The position numbers and the translations under genes were made by a program. Source: Asterias amurensis (Eukaryota > Echinodermata > Asteroidea > Forcipulatida > Asteriidae). From it: DNA of 64,000 nucleotides. The DNA lies in NCBI RefSeq assembly GCF_032118995.1, contig NC_092650.1, positions 23,632,001 through 23,696,000 of the forward strand, given 5' to 3'. The notes below the pieces were generated by a model. It searched no databases, was not told the origin of the DNA, and worked only from the letters and a program-made list of their open reading frames with translations. How positions within the stretch are numbered: the first letter of the stretch is position 1; each line of letters begins with the position of its first letter. Below are positions 52,261 to 61,868 of this stretch, piece after piece.

Positions 52261-52371
52261 TTGACGACCAAATTCCTATTTTTAGCTTCCTTCATTGTTA
52301 GGAATCGTTACCAAACTAACAGAATAAATATAACTTAAAAGTAACCTCATGTCAGAAATACAAAAGAAAGT

Positions 52372-52444
52372 TGTTTTCGCCCGGGCTCGAACCGGGGACC
52401 TTGCGCGTGTTAGGCGCACGTGATAACCACTACACTACGAAAAC
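52372..52444 (-). tRNA. tRNA-Val(AAC) V35
   Basis: Consensus. Confidence 0.92.
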
Positions 52445-52539
52445 TTGACGACCAAACTCCAATATTTAGCTTCCTTCAATTTGAGGATTCCATACCAACC
52501 AACAGAATAAATATAATTTTAAAGTAAACAAAATAAAGT

Positions 52540-52612
52540 TGTTTTCGCCATGGCTCGAACCGGGGACCTTGCGCGTGTTAGGCGCACGTGATAACCACTA
52601 CACTACGAAAAC
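52540..52612 (-). tRNA. tRNA-Val(AAC) V36, T stem damaged
   Basis: CATGG strand as V21. Confidence 0.7.
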
Positions 52613-52722
52613 TTGACGACCAAACTCCAAAATTTAGCTTCCTTCAATTTGGGAATTCCATACCAACCAACAGAATAAATATTTTTTTAAAGTAACCCTA
52701 TGTCATAAATACAAAAGAAAAT

Positions 52723-52795
52723 TGTTTTCGGCCGGGCTTGAACCGGGGACCTTGCGCGTGTTAGGTGCACGTGATAACCACTACACTACGAAAAC
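52723..52795 (-). tRNA. tRNA-Val(AAC) V37
   Basis: G30 to A, G65 to C, A57; copy of V22. Confidence 0.7.
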
Positions 52796-52906
52796 TTGAC
52801 GACCGAACTCCAATATTTAGCTTCCTTCAATCTGGGGATTCGTTACAAAACTAACAGAATAAATATAATTTTAAAGTAACCTCATGTCAAAAATACAAAA
52901 GAAAAT

Positions 52907-52979
52907 TGTTTTCGCCCGGGCTCGAACCGGGGACCTTGCGCGTGTAAAGCGCACGTGATAACCACTACACTACGAAAAC
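52907..52979 (-). tRNA. tRNA-Val(TAC) V38
   Basis: Consensus UAC form; copy of V23. Confidence 0.92.
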
Positions 52980-53090
52980 TTGGCGACCAAACTCCAATAT
53001 TTAGCTTCCTTCATTTTGGGGATTCGTTACAAAACTAACAGAATAAATATTTTTTTAAAGTAACCTGATGTCAGAAATACAAAAGAAAGT

Positions 53091-53163
53091 TGTTTTCGCG
53101 CGGGCTCGAACCGGGGACCTTGCGCGTGTTAGGTGCACGTGATAACCACTACACTACGAAAAC
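53091..53163 (-). tRNA. tRNA-Val(AAC) V39
   Basis: G30 to A, G64 to C. Confidence 0.7.
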
Positions 53164-53258
53164 TTGACGACCAAACTCCAATATTGAGCTTCCTTCAATT
53201 TGGGGATTCCATACCAACCAACAGAATAAATATAATTTTAAAGTAAACAAAAGAAATA

Positions 53259-53331
53259 TGTTTTCGCCCGGGCTTGAACCGGGGACCTTGCGCGTGTTAG
53301 GCGCACGTGATAACCACTACACTACGAAAAC
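53259..53331 (-). tRNA. tRNA-Val(AAC) V40
   Basis: A57 with intact T stem, unlike its homologue V25. Confidence 0.9.
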
Positions 53332-53442
53332 TTGACGACCGAACTCCAATATTTAGCTTCCTTCAATCTGGGGATTCGTTACAAAACTAACAGAATAAAT
53401 ATAATTTTAAAGTAACCTAATGTCAGAAATACAAAAGAAAAT

Positions 53443-53515
53443 TGTTTTCGCCCGGGCTCGAACCGGGGACCTTGCGCGTGTGAGGCGCACGTGATAACCA
53501 CTACACTACGAAAAC
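53443..53515 (-). tRNA. tRNA-Val(CAC) V41
   Basis: Consensus. Confidence 0.92.
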
Positions 53516-53610
53516 TTGACGACCAAACTCCAATATTTAGCTTTCTTCATTTTGGGGATTCCATACCAACCAACAGAATAAATATAATTTTAAAGTAAAC
53601 AAAAGAAAGT

Positions 53611-53683
53611 TGTTTTCGCCAGGGCTTGAACCGGGGACCTTGCGCGTGTTAGGCGCACGTGATAACCACTACGCTACGAAAAC
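53611..53683 (-). tRNA. tRNA-Val(AAC) V42
   Basis: U11 to C, G63 to U, A57. Confidence 0.72.
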
Positions 53684-53794
53684 TTGAAGACCGAACTCCA
53701 ATATTTAGCTTCCTTCAATCTGGGGATTCCATACCAACCAACAGAATAAATATTTTTTTTAAAGTAACCCCATGTCAGAAATACAAAAGAAAAT

Positions 53795-53867
53795 TGTTTT
53801 CGCCCGGGCTCGAACCGGGGACCTTGCGCGTGTTAGGCGCACGTGATAACCACTACACTACGAAAAC
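53795..53867 (-). tRNA. tRNA-Val(AAC) V43
   Basis: Consensus; lacks the U3G change of its homologue V28. Confidence 0.92.
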
Positions 53868-53978
53868 TTGACGACCAAACTCCAATATTTAGCTTTCTTC
53901 AATCTGGGGATTCGTTACAAAACTAACAGAATAAATATTATTTTAAAGTAACCCCATGTCAGAAATACAAAAGAAAAT

Positions 53979-54051
53979 TGTTTTCGCCCGGGCTCGAACC
54001 GGGGACCTTGCGCGTGTGAGGCGCACGTGATAACCACTACACTACGAAAAC
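53979..54051 (-). tRNA. tRNA-Val(CAC) V44
   Basis: Consensus. Confidence 0.92.
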
Positions 54052-54161
54052 TTGACGACCAAACTCCAATATTTAGCTTCCTTCAATTTGGGAATTCCAT
54101 ACCAACCAACAGAATAAATATTTTTTTAAAGTAACCCCATGTCATAAATACAAAAGAAATT

Positions 54162-54234
54162 TGTTTTCGCCCGGGCTTGAACCGGGGACCTTGCGCGTGT
54201 TAGGCGCACGTGATAACCACTACACTACGAAAAC
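54162..54234 (-). tRNA. tRNA-Val(AAC) V45
   Basis: A57; AATTTC trailer. Confidence 0.9.
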
Positions 54235-54343
54235 TTGACGACCAAACTCCAATATTTAGCTTCCTTCATTTTGGGGATTCCATACCAACCAGCAGAATAA
54301 TTTTTTTTTCAAGTAACCCCATGTCAGAAATACAAAAGAAATT

Positions 54344-54416
54344 TGTTTTCGCCCGGGCTTGAACCGGGGACCTTGCGCGTGTTAGGCGCACGTGATAACC
54401 ACTACACTACGAAAAC
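54344..54416 (-). tRNA. tRNA-Val(AAC) V46
   Basis: A57; followed on the plus strand by an extra tRNA fragment. Confidence 0.9.
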
Positions 54417-54425
54417 TTTATAATT

Positions 54426-54460
54426 TTAGGCGCACGTGATAACCACTACACTACGAAAAC
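54426..54460 (-). pseudogene. tRNA-Val 5' half
   Basis: Acceptor 5' strand and D arm only; stretches the V46-V47 interval to 227 bp. Confidence 0.85.
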
Positions 54461-54570
54461 TTGACGACCAAACACCAATATTTAGCTTCCTTCAATTTGG
54501 GGAATCCATACCAACCAACAGAATAAATAAAATTTAAAGGTAACCTCATGTCAGAAATACAAAAGAAAAT

Positions 54571-54643
54571 TGTTTTCGCCCGGGCTCGAACCGGGGACCT
54601 TGCGCGTGTTAGGCGCACGTGATAACCACTACACTACGAAAAC
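54571..54643 (-). tRNA. tRNA-Val(AAC) V47
   Basis: Consensus. Confidence 0.92.
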
Positions 54644-54738
54644 TTGACGACCAAACTCCAATATTTAGCTTCCTTCATTTTGGGGATTCCATACCAACCA
54701 ACAGAATAAATATAATTTTAAAGTAAACAAAAGAAAAT

Positions 54739-54811
54739 TGTTTTCGCCCGGGCTCGAACCGGGGACCTTGCGCGTGTGAGGCGCACGTGATAACCACTAC
54801 ACTACGAAAAC
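54739..54811 (-). tRNA. tRNA-Val(CAC) V48
   Basis: Consensus; short spacer. Confidence 0.92.
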
Positions 54812-54922
54812 TTGACGACCAAATTCCAATATTTAGCTTCCTTCAATCTGGGGATTCGTTACAAAACTAACAGAATAAATATAATTTTAAAGTAACCTCA
54901 CGTCAGAAATACAAAAGAAAAT

Positions 54923-54995
54923 TGTTTTCGCCCGGGCTCGAACCGGGGACCTTGCGCGTGTTAGGCGCACGTGATAACCACTACACTACGAAAAC
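54923..54995 (-). tRNA. tRNA-Val(AAC) V49
   Basis: Consensus. Confidence 0.92.
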
Positions 54996-55090
54996 TTGAC
55001 GACCAAACTCCAATATTTAGCTTCCTTCAATTTGGGGATTCCATACCAACCAACAGAACAAATATAATTTTAAAGTAAACAAAAGAAAAT

Positions 55091-55163
55091 TGTTTTCGCC
55101 CGGGCTCGAACCGGGGACCTTGCGCGTGTAAAGCGCACGTGATAACCACTACACTACGAAAAC
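55091..55163 (-). tRNA. tRNA-Val(TAC) V50
   Basis: Consensus UAC; opens the 1,736-bp higher-order repeat. Confidence 0.92.
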
Positions 55164-55274
55164 TTGACGACCAAACTCCAATATTTAGCTTCCTTCATTT
55201 TGGGGATTCCATTACCAACCAGCAGAATAATTCTTTTTTTAAAGTAACCCCATGTCAGAAATACAATAGAAAAT

Positions 55275-55347
55275 TGTTTTCGCCCGGGCTTGAACCGGGG
55301 ACCTTGCGCGTGTGAGGCGCACGTGATAACCACTACACTACGAAAAC
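55275..55347 (-). tRNA. tRNA-Val(CAC) V51
   Basis: A57. Confidence 0.92.
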
Positions 55348-55457
55348 TTGACGACCAAAGTCCAATATTTAGCTTCCTTCAATTTGGGGAATCCATACCA
55401 ACTAACAGAATAAATAAAATTTAAAGGTAACCTAATATCAGAAATACAAAAGAAAAT

Positions 55458-55530
55458 TGTTTTCGCCCGGGCTCGAACCGGGGACCTTGCGCGTGTGAGG
55501 CGCACGTAATAACCACTACACTACGAAAAC
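55458..55530 (-). tRNA. tRNA-Val(CAC) V52
   Basis: C23 to U (G12-U23 wobble). Confidence 0.88.
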
Positions 55531-55646
55531 TTGACGACCAAATCGAATGATCGACTTTTTTGTATAAGGGAACACTTTACCAAAAGTGTAATTAATAAAA
55601 GTGCAGTTAAAAAGCAACCATTTATGTCAGAAATACAAAAGAAATT

Positions 55647-55719
55647 TGTTTTCGCCCGGGCTTGAACCGGAGACCTTGCGCGTGTTAGGCGCACGTGGTA
55701 ACCGCTACACTACGAAAAC
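55647..55719 (-). tRNA. tRNA-Val(AAC) V53, divergent D arm
   Basis: D arm GTGTAGCGGTTACCAC, U49-G65 wobble, A57. Preceded by a foreign spacer segment. Confidence 0.88.
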
Positions 55720-55830
55720 TTGATGACCAAAGTCCAATATTTAGCTTCCTTCAATTTGGGGATTTCATACCAACCAACAGAATAAATATAATTTTAAAGT
55801 AACCTCATGTCAGAAATACAAAAGAAAATT

Positions 55831-55856
55831 ATTTTCCCACTATACACTACGAAAAC
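55831..55856 (-). pseudogene. tRNA-Val internal-deletion remnant 1
   Basis: Both acceptor ends remain, with about 46 bp of body lost (ATTTTCCCAC joined to the D-arm end). Confidence 0.85.
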
Positions 55857-55967
55857 TTGACGACCAAACTCCAATATTTAGCTTCCTTCAATGTGGGGAT
55901 CCGTTACAAAACTAACAGAATAAATATAATTTTAAAGTAACCTCATGTCAGAAATACAAAAGAAAAT

Positions 55968-56040
55968 TGTTTTCGCCCGGGCTCGAACCGGGGACCTTGC
56001 GCGTGTAAAGCGCACGTGATAACCACTACACTACGAAAAC
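55968..56040 (-). tRNA. tRNA-Val(TAC) V54
   Basis: Consensus UAC. Confidence 0.92.
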
Positions 56041-56151
56041 TTGACGACCAAACTCCAATATTTAGCTTCCTTCAATCTGGGGATTCGTTACAAAACTAAC
56101 AGAATAAATATAATTTTAAAGTCACCTCACGTCAGAAATACAAAAGAAAAT

Positions 56152-56224
56152 TGTTTTCGGCCGGGCTCGAACCGGGGACCTTGCGCGTGTGAGGCGCACG
56201 TGATAACCATTACACTACGAAAAC
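56152..56224 (-). tRNA. tRNA-Val(CAC) V55
   Basis: G65 to C; A-box TAGTGTAATGG. Confidence 0.75.
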
Positions 56225-56335
56225 TTGACGACCAAACTCCAATATTTAGCTTCCTTCATTTTGGGGATTCGTTACAAAACTAACAGAATAAATATTTTTT
56301 TAAAGTAACCTGATGTCAGAAATACAAAAGAAAGT

Positions 56336-56408
56336 TGTTTTCGCGCGGGCTCGAACCGGGGACCTTGCGCGTGTTAGGTGCACGTGATAACCACTACACT
56401 ACGAAAAC
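56336..56408 (-). tRNA. tRNA-Val(AAC) V56
   Basis: G30 to A, G64 to C. Confidence 0.7.
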
Positions 56409-56520
56409 TTGACGACCAAACTCCAATATTTAGCTTCCTTCAATTTGGGGATTCCATACCAACCAACAGAATAAATATTTTTTTTAAAGTAACCCCATGT
56501 CAGAAATACAAAAGAAAATT

Positions 56521-56546
56521 ATTTTCCCACTATACACTACGAAAAC
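56521..56546 (-). pseudogene. tRNA-Val internal-deletion remnant 2
   Basis: Same deletion junction as remnant 1, but the downstream flank reads GAAAACGTGACG. Confidence 0.85.
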
Positions 56547-56658
56547 GTGACGACCAAACTCCAATATTTAGCTTCCTTCATTTTGGGGATTCGTTACAAA
56601 ACTAACAGAATAAATATTTTTTTTTAAGTAACCTGTTGTCCGAAATACAAAAGAAAAT

Positions 56659-56731
56659 TGTTTTCGCCCGGGCTCGAACCGGGGACCTTGCGCGTGTTAG
56701 GCGCACGTGATAACCACTACACTACGAAAAC
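56659..56731 (-). tRNA. tRNA-Val(AAC) V57
   Basis: Consensus. Confidence 0.92.
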
Positions 56732-56826
56732 TTGACGACCAAACTCCAATATTTAGCTTCCTTCAATTTGGGGATTCCATACCAACCAACAGAACAAATA
56801 TAATTTTAAAGTAAACAAAAGAAAAT

Positions 56827-56899
56827 TGTTTTCGCCCGGGCTCGAACCGGGGACCTTGCGCGTGTAAAGCGCACGTGATAACCACTACACTACGAAAAC
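56827..56899 (-). tRNA. tRNA-Val(TAC) V58
   Basis: Copy of V50. Confidence 0.92.
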
Positions 56900-57010
56900 T
56901 TGACGACCAAACTCCAATATTTAGCTTCCTTCATTTTGGGGATTCCATTACCAACCAGCAGAATAATTCTTTTTTTAAAGTAACCCCATGTCAGAAATAC
57001 AAAAGAAAAT

Positions 57011-57083
57011 TGTTTTCGCCCGGGCTTGAACCGGGGACCTTGCGCGTGTGAGGCGCACGTGATAACCACTACACTACGAAAAC
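57011..57083 (-). tRNA. tRNA-Val(CAC) V59
   Basis: A57. Confidence 0.92.
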
Positions 57084-57193
57084 TTGACGACCAAAGTCCA
57101 ATATTTAGCTTCCTTCAATTTGGGGAATCCATACCAACTAACAGAATAAATAAAATTTAAAGGTAACCTAATATCAGAAATACAAAAGAAAAT

Positions 57194-57266
57194 TGTTTTC
57201 GCCCGGGCTCGAACCGGGGACCTTGCGCGTGTGAGGCGCACGTGATAACCACTACACTACGAAAAC
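57194..57266 (-). tRNA. tRNA-Val(CAC) V60
   Basis: Consensus, with C23 restored relative to V52. Confidence 0.92.
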
Positions 57267-57382
57267 TTGACGAGCAAATCGAATGATCGACTTTTTTGTA
57301 TAAGGGAACACTTTACCAAAAGTGTAATTAATAAAAGTGCAGTTAAAAAGCAACCATTTATGTCAGAAATACAAAAGAAATT

Positions 57383-57455
57383 TGTTTTCGCCCGGGCTTG
57401 AACCGGAGACCTTGCGCGTGTTAGGCGCACGTGGTAACCGCTACACTACGAAAAC
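57383..57455 (-). tRNA. tRNA-Val(AAC) V61, divergent D arm
   Basis: Copy of V53. Confidence 0.88.
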
Positions 57456-57566
57456 TTGATGACCAAAGTCCAATATTTAGCTTCCTTCAATTTGGGGATT
57501 TCATACCAACCAACAGAATAAATATAATTTTAAAGTAACCTCATGTCAGAAATACAAAAGAAAATT

Positions 57567-57592
57567 ATTTTCCCACTATACACTACGAAAAC
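57567..57592 (-). pseudogene. tRNA-Val internal-deletion remnant 3
   Basis: Copy of remnant 1 one repeat later. Confidence 0.85.
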
Positions 57593-57703
57593 TTGACGAC
57601 CAAACTCCAATATTTAGCTTCCTTCAATGTGGGGATCCGTTACAAAACTAACAGAATAAATATAATTTTTAAGTAACCTCATGTCAGAAATACAAAAGAA
57701 AAT

Positions 57704-57776
57704 TGTTTTCGCCCGGGCTCGAACCGGGGACCTTGCGCGTGTAAAGCGCACGTGATAACCACTACACTACGAAAAC
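57704..57776 (-). tRNA. tRNA-Val(TAC) V62
   Basis: Copy of V54. Confidence 0.92.
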
Positions 57777-57887
57777 TTGACGACCAAACTCCAATATTTA
57801 GCTTCCTTCAATCTGGGGATTCGTTACAAAACTAACAGAATAAATATAATTTTAAAGTCACCTCACGTCAGAAATACAAAAGAAAAT

Positions 57888-57960
57888 TGTTTTCGGCCGG
57901 GCTCGAACCGGGGACCTTGCGCGTGTGAGGCGCACGTGATAACCATTACACTACGAAAAC
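57888..57960 (-). tRNA. tRNA-Val(CAC) V63
   Basis: G65 to C; copy of V55. Confidence 0.75.
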
Positions 57961-58071
57961 TTGACGACCAAACTCCAATATTTAGCTTCCTTCATTTTGG
58001 GGATTCGTTACAAAACTAACAGAATAAATATTTTTTTAAAGTAACCTGATGTCAGAAATACAAAAGAAAGT

Positions 58072-58144
58072 TGTTTTCGCGCGGGCTCGAACCGGGGACC
58101 TTGCGCGTGTTAGGTGCACGTGATAACCACTACACTACGAAAAC
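58072..58144 (-). tRNA. tRNA-Val(AAC) V64
   Basis: G30 to A, G64 to C; copy of V56. Confidence 0.7.
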
Positions 58145-58256
58145 TTGACGACCAAACTCCAATATTTAGCTTCCTTCAATTTGGGGATTCCATACCAACC
58201 AACAGAATAAATATTTTTTTTAAAGTAACCCCATGTCAGAAATACAAAAGAAAATT

Positions 58257-58282
58257 ATTTTCCCACTATACACTACGAAAAC
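58257..58282 (-). pseudogene. tRNA-Val internal-deletion remnant 4
   Basis: Copy of remnant 2. Confidence 0.85.
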
Positions 58283-58394
58283 GTGACGACCAAACTCCAA
58301 TATTTAGCTTCCTTCATTTTGGGGATTCGTTACAAAACTAACAGAATAAATATTTTTTTTTAAGTAACCTGTTGTCCGAAATACAAAAGAAAAT

Positions 58395-58467
58395 TGTTTT
58401 CGCCCGGGCTCGAACCGGGGACCTTGCGCGTGTTAGGCGCACGTGATAACCACTACACTACGAAAAC
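58395..58467 (-). tRNA. tRNA-Val(AAC) V65
   Basis: Consensus. Confidence 0.92.
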
Positions 58468-58562
58468 TTGACGACCAAACTCCAATATTTAGCTTCCTTC
58501 AATTTGGGGATTCCATACCAACCAACAGAACAAATATAATTTTAAAGTAAACAAAAGAAAAT

Positions 58563-58635
58563 TGTTTTCGCCCGGGCTCGAACCGGGGACCTTGCGCGTG
58601 TAAAGCGCACGTGATAACCACTACACTACGAAAAC
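58563..58635 (-). tRNA. tRNA-Val(TAC) V66
   Basis: Copy of V50 and V58. Confidence 0.92.
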
Positions 58636-58746
58636 TTGACGACCAAACTCCAATATTTAGCTTCCTTCATTTTGGGGATTCCATTACCAACCAGCAGAAT
58701 AATTCTTTTTTTAAAGTAACCCCATGTCAGAAATACAAAAGAAAAT

Positions 58747-58819
58747 TGTTTTCGCCCGGGCTTGAACCGGGGACCTTGCGCGTGTGAGGCGCACGTGATA
58801 ACCACTACACTACGAAAAC
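58747..58819 (-). tRNA. tRNA-Val(CAC) V67
   Basis: A57. Confidence 0.92.
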
Positions 58820-58929
58820 TTGACGACCAAAGTCCAATATTTAGCTTCCTTCAATTTGGGGAATCCATACCAACTAACAGAATAAATAAAATTTAAAGGT
58901 AACCTAATATCAGAAATACAAAAGAAAAT

Positions 58930-59002
58930 TGTTTTCGCCCGGGCTCGAACCGGGGACCTTGCGCGTGTGAGGCGCACGTGATAACCACTACACTACGAAA
59001 AC
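58930..59002 (-). tRNA. tRNA-Val(CAC) V68
   Basis: Consensus. Confidence 0.92.
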
Positions 59003-59118
59003 TTGACGACCAAATCGAATGATCGACTTTTTTGTATAAGGGAACACTTTACCAAAAGTGTAATTAATAAAAGTGCAGTTAAAAAGCAACCATTTATGTC
59101 AGAAATACAAAAGAAATT

Positions 59119-59191
59119 TGTTTTCGCCCGGGCTTGAACCGGAGACCTTGCGCGTGTTAGGCGCACGTGGTAACCGCTACACTACGAAAAC
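59119..59191 (-). tRNA. tRNA-Val(AAC) V69, divergent D arm
   Basis: Copy of V53. Confidence 0.88.
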
Positions 59192-59302
59192 TTGATGACC
59201 AAAGTCCAATATTTAGCTTCCTTCAATTTGGGGATTTCATACCAACCAACAGAATAAATATAATTTTAAAGTAACCTCATGTCAGAAATACAAAAGAAAA
59301 TT

Positions 59303-59328
59303 ATTTTCCCACTATACACTACGAAAAC
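59303..59328 (-). pseudogene. tRNA-Val internal-deletion remnant 5
   Basis: Third copy of remnant 1. Confidence 0.85.
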
Positions 59329-59439
59329 TTGACGACCAAACTCCAATATTTAGCTTCCTTCAATGTGGGGATCCGTTACAAAACTAACAGAATAAATATA
59401 ATTTTAAAGTAACCTCATGTCAGAAATACAAAAGAAAAT

Positions 59440-59512
59440 TGTTTTCGCCCGGGCTCGAACCGGGGACCTTGCGCGTGTAAAGCGCACGTGATAACCACTA
59501 CACTACGAAAAC
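59440..59512 (-). tRNA. tRNA-Val(TAC) V70
   Basis: Copy of V54. Confidence 0.92.
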
Positions 59513-59623
59513 TTGACGACCAAACTCCAATATTTAGCTTCCTTCAATCTGGGGATTCGTTACAAAACTAACAGAATAAATATAATTTTAAAGTCACCTC
59601 ACGTCAGAAATACAAAAGAAAAT

Positions 59624-59696
59624 TGTTTTCGGCCGGGCTCGAACCGGGGACCTTGCGCGTGTGAGGCGCACGTGATAACCATTACACTACGAAAAC
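59624..59696 (-). tRNA. tRNA-Val(CAC) V71
   Basis: G65 to C; copy of V55. Confidence 0.75.
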
Positions 59697-59807
59697 TTGA
59701 CGACCAAACTCCAATATTTAGCTTCCTTCATTTTGGGGATTCGTTACAAAACTAACAGAATAAATATTTTTTTAAAGTAACCTGATGTCAGAAATACAAA
59801 AGAAAGT

Positions 59808-59880
59808 TGTTTTCGCGCGGGCTCGAACCGGGGACCTTGCGCGTGTTAGGTGCACGTGATAACCACTACACTACGAAAAC
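59808..59880 (-). tRNA. tRNA-Val(AAC) V72
   Basis: G30 to A, G64 to C; last unit of the 1,736-bp repeat. Confidence 0.7.
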
Positions 59881-59991
59881 TTGACGACCAAACTCCAATA
59901 TTTAGCTTCCTTCAATCTGGGGATTCGTTACAAAACTAACAGAATAAATATAATTTTAAAGTAACCTAATGTCAGAAATACAAAAGAAAAT

Positions 59992-60064
59992 TGTTTTCGC
60001 CCGGGCTCGAACCGGGGACCTTGCGCGTGTGAGGCACACGTGATAACCACTACACTACGAAAAC
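59992..60064 (-). tRNA. tRNA-Val(CAC) V73
   Basis: C29 to U, a wobble with G41. Confidence 0.88.
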
Positions 60065-60159
60065 TTGACGACCAAACTCCAATATTTAGCTTCCTTCATT
60101 TTGGGGATTCCATACCAACCAACAGAATAAATATAATTTTAAAGTAAACAAAAGAAAGT

Positions 60160-60232
60160 TGTTTTCGCCAGGGCTTGAACCGGGGACCTTGCGCGTGTTA
60201 GGCGCACGTGATAACCACTACGCTACGAAAAC
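60160..60232 (-). tRNA. tRNA-Val(AAC) V74
   Basis: U11 to C, G63 to U, A57; copy of V42. Confidence 0.72.
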
Positions 60233-60343
60233 TTGAAGAACGAACTCCAATATTTAGCTTCCTTCAATCTGGGGATTCCATACCAACCAACAGAATAAAT
60301 ATTTTTTTTAAAGTAACCCCATGTCAGAAATACAAAAGAAAAT

Positions 60344-60416
60344 TGTTTTCGCCCGGGCTCGAACCGGGGACCTTGCGCGTGTTAGGCGCACGTGATAACC
60401 ACTACACTACGAAAAC
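60344..60416 (-). tRNA. tRNA-Val(AAC) V75
   Basis: Copy of V43. Confidence 0.92.
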
Positions 60417-60527
60417 TTGACGACCAAACTCCAATATGTAGCTTTCTTCAATCTGGGGATTCGTTACAAAACTAACAGAATAAATATTATTTTAAAGTAA
60501 CCCCAAGTCAGAAATACAAAAGAAAAT

Positions 60528-60600
60528 TGTTTTCGCCCGGGCTCGAACCGGGGACCTTGCGCGTGTGAGGCGCACGTGATAACCACTACACTACGAAAAC
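60528..60600 (-). tRNA. tRNA-Val(CAC) V76
   Basis: Copy of V44. Confidence 0.92.
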
Positions 60601-60710
60601 TTGACGACCAAACTCCAATATTTAGCTTCCTTCAATTTGGGAATTCCATACCAACCAACAGAATAAATATTTTTTTAAAGTAACCCCATGTCATAAATAC
60701 AAAAGAAATT

Positions 60711-60783
60711 TGTTTTCGCCCGGGCTTGAACCGGGGACCTTGCGCGTGTTAGGCGCACGTGATAACCACTACACTACGAAAAC
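60711..60783 (-). tRNA. tRNA-Val(AAC) V77
   Basis: Copy of V45; A57. Confidence 0.9.
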
Positions 60784-60893
60784 TTGACGACCAAACTCCA
60801 ATATTTAGCTTCCTTCATTTTGGGGATTCCATACCAACCAGCAGAATAATTTTTTTTTTAAAGTAACCCCATGTCAGAAATACAAAAGAAATT

Positions 60894-60966
60894 TGTTTTC
60901 GCCCGGGCTTGAACCGGGGACCTTGCGCGTGTTAGGCGCACGTGATAACCACTACACTACGAAAAC
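60894..60966 (-). tRNA. tRNA-Val(AAC) V78
   Basis: Copy of V46, without the trailing half-gene. Confidence 0.9.
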
Positions 60967-61061
60967 TTGACGACCAAACTCCAATATTTAGCTTCCTTCA
61001 ATTTGGGGATTCCATACCAACCAACAGAATAAATATAATTTTAAAGTAAACAAAAGAAAGT

Positions 61062-61134
61062 TGTTTTCGCCCGGGCTCGAACCGGGGACCTTGCGCGTGT
61101 TAGGCGCACGTGATAACCACTACACTACGAAAAC
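61062..61134 (-). tRNA. tRNA-Val(AAC) V79
   Basis: Consensus. Confidence 0.92.
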
Positions 61135-61245
61135 TTGACGACCATACTCCAATATTTAGCTTCCTTCAATTTGGGGATTCCATACCAACCAACAGAATAA
61201 ATCTTTTTTTTAAAGTAACCCCATGTCAGAAATACAAAAGAAAGT

Positions 61246-61318
61246 TGTTTTGGCCCGGGCTTGAACCGGGGACCTTGCGCGTGTTAGGCGCACGTGATAA
61301 CCACTACACTACGAAAAC
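61246..61318 (-). tRNA. tRNA-Val(AAC) V80
   Basis: G67 to C, acceptor mismatch C6-C67; A57. Confidence 0.82.
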
Positions 61319-61429
61319 TTTACGACCGAACTCCAATATTTAGCTTCCTTCAATCTGGGGATTCGTTACAAAACTAACAGAATAAATATAATTTTAAAGT
61401 CACCTCACGTCAGAAATACAAAAGAAAAT

Positions 61430-61502
61430 TGTTTTCGCCCGGGCTCGAACCGGGGACCTTGCGCGTGTGAGGCGCACTTGATAACCACTACACTACGAAA
61501 AC
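61430..61502 (-). tRNA. tRNA-Val(CAC) V81
   Basis: C25 to A breaks G10-C25. Confidence 0.82.
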
Positions 61503-61612
61503 TTGATGACCAAACTCCAATATTTAGCTTCCTTCAATTTGGGGAATCCATACCAACCAACAGAATAAATAAAATTTTAAAGTAACCTCATGTCAGAAAT
61601 ACAAAAGAAGAT

Positions 61613-61685
61613 TGTTTTCACCCGGGCTCGAACCGGGGACCTTGCGCGTGTGAGGCGCACGTGATAACCACTACACTACGAAAAC
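61613..61685 (-). tRNA. tRNA-Val(CAC) V82
   Basis: C66 to U wobble. Confidence 0.88.
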
Positions 61686-61795
61686 TTGACGACCAAACAC
61701 CAATATTTAGCTTCCTTCAATTTGGGAATTCCATACCAACCAACAGAATAAATATTTTTTTAAAGTAACCCCATGTCATAAATACAAAAGAAATT

Positions 61796-61868
61796 TGTTT
61801 TCGCCCGGGCTTGAACCGGGGACCTTGCGCGTGTAAAGCGCACGTGATAACCACTACACTACGAAAAC
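61796..61868 (-). tRNA. tRNA-Val(TAC) V83
   Basis: The only UAC copy seen with A57, so the anticodon and T-loop alleles recombine. Confidence 0.9.

Larger units (their letters stand above)
48382..53795. repeat. Higher-order repeat, 2,707 bp, two copies
   Basis: V13-V27 and V28-V42 correspond one to one at an exact offset of 2,707 bp, with the same anticodon order and the same private variants (U46, CATGG, G30A). Differences are few: V25 against V40. Confidence 0.9.
54996..59930. repeat. Higher-order repeat, 1,736 bp, almost three copies
   Basis: V50-V57, V58-V65 and V66-V72 are spaced exactly 1,736 bp, including the deletion remnants and a foreign spacer block. Copies are nearly identical, so the expansion is recent. 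Confidence 0.9.
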
